Shown here piece after piece: positions 63,743-64,000 of a stretch of DNA of 64,000 nt. Origin of the DNA: Roseivivax halotolerans (lineage in GTDB: Bacteria > Pseudomonadota > Alphaproteobacteria > Rhodobacterales > Rhodobacteraceae). The first letter of the stretch is position 1; every line of letters begins with the position of its first letter. Under the pieces are notes generated by a model. That model was not told the DNA's origin. It did not search any database and saw nothing but the letters and a program-made list of their open reading frames with translations. The DNA is taken from NCBI RefSeq assembly GCF_900115815.1, contig NZ_FOXV01000007.1, positions 124,001 through 188,000 of the forward strand, written 5' to 3'. The position numbers and the translations under genes are program-made.

Positions 63743-64000
63743 GCGTAAGCCTCCGCACCGCCATCGGTGTCTGGAAGGTGCCGGTAGACGATGGTGTCTT
63801 CGGGCGTCTCGCCATCCGGCAAGGCAGCGTCCGCGTCATGGGTCGCGCCGAGGCGTTTCGCGAGCGAGATGGAGCGGGCATTCGCCGGATCGATATAAGA
63901 GACGAGGGTCTCGAAGCCCTGATCCCACGCCCAGAGGCTCGCAGCCAGCGCGGCCTCGAACGCGTAGCCCTTGCCCTCTGCCTCGGCGAGGACGGTCCAG
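63739..64000 (-). CDS. GNAT acetyltransferase 5 of the tandem array (N-terminal part outside window)
   Basis: The frame is open to the window edge and gives 86 codons. It shows the acetyl-CoA loop EGKGYAFEAALAA and SISLAKRLGATHD, matching the C-terminal halves of the other four. Its TGA overlaps the GNAT 4 start. The N-terminal half lies beyond base 64000. Confidence 0.85.
   Translation of the reverse strand, partial: WTVLAEAEGKGYAFEAALAASLWAWDQGFETLVSYIDPANARSISLAKRLGATHDADAALPDGETPEDTIVYRHLPDTDGGAEAYA

Noticed and set aside
1-64000. CRISPR arrays, tRNA or rRNA genes, IS elements, prophage genes
   Set aside because: I found no direct repeat array, no cloverleaf-like tRNA sequence, no transposase motif and no phage structural gene. 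The window looks like core chromosome.

Overview
The window is a piece of a high-GC alphaproteobacterial chromosome, almost certainly from the Rhodobacterales (Rhodobacteraceae/Roseobacter group). The evidence is the gene content: a PetP/PetR regulator pair, a MipZ division-site ATPase, an ectoine-hydrolase (DoeA/EutD) family protein, a two-domain ALDH16 aldehyde dehydrogenase, a GlnK-AmtB pair, and a chorismate mutase placed next to an rpsP-rimM-trmD-rplS-rpmE locus. Coding density is very high. Many neighbours overlap by 4 nt (ATGA), several genes use GTG or TTG starts, and there are no tRNA, rRNA, IS or CRISPR elements. Most of it reads as core chromosome with accessory transport and catabolic insertions.

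Region by region. 1-4.5 kb: an M16 peptidase pair (the second member lacks the zinc motif), dapA, and a soluble lytic transglycosylase. 4.5-7.2 kb: a DMT exporter translationally coupled to mnmD, with a MnmC-C-like FAD oxidoreductase divergent from it. 7.2-9.6 kb: a KpsE/KpsT polysaccharide-export pair without a KpsM. 9.8-10.6 kb: a Tat-exported metallo-beta-lactamase-fold protein. 10.6-20.7 kb: the most interesting catabolic locus. A GntR regulator, an M20 deacylase and a DoeA-like hydrolase form one tightly coupled operon, divergent from a PotABCD-type ABC importer with unusual permeases, a DUF1330 protein and an App1-type phosphatase. The divergent region carries two TGTnnACA palindromes that could be GntR operators. 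20.7-24.1 kb: TSUP permease, ilvE, petP-petR, phhB. 24.1-29.7 kb: a type I secretion ABC/HlyD pair in a long operon with RidA, a GDPD, a GNAT and PhhB. 29.8-34.5 kb: PBP1A, glnK-amtB with a strong terminator, and a small hypothetical gene. 34.6-39.8 kb: a Na+/H+ antiporter with a C-terminal cNMP-binding-like domain, smpB, sseA and an aromatic/aspartate aminotransferase. 40-44.4 kb: rsfS-rlmH, and deoC with ALDH16. 44.5-50.4 kb: glutathionyl-hydroquinone reductase, MltB-like transglycosylase, smc. 50.5-56.4 kb: a GNAT, two lipoproteins, an HpaI-type aldolase, mipZ, an EEP-family hydrolase and a DUF2252 protein. 56.5-61.6 kb: rpsP, mipA/ompV, rimM, a hypothetical membrane protein, trmD, rplS, rpmE, chorismate mutase. 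61.6-64 kb: five tandem RimJ/L-type GNAT acetyltransferases, the last running off the window.

How the genes work together: the clearest functional units are (a) translation and ribosome maintenance (rpsP-rimM-trmD-rplS-rpmE, rsfS-rlmH, smpB, mnmD); (b) cell wall and cell cycle (two lytic transglycosylases, PBP1A, smc, mipZ); (c) nitrogen acquisition (glnK-amtB, aminotransferases); and (d) a GntR-controlled uptake-and-hydrolysis system for what is probably a polyamine-like or ectoine-like nitrogenous solute, which is the best candidate here for an incompletely described system. All assignments come from reading motifs and context. No database search was run.
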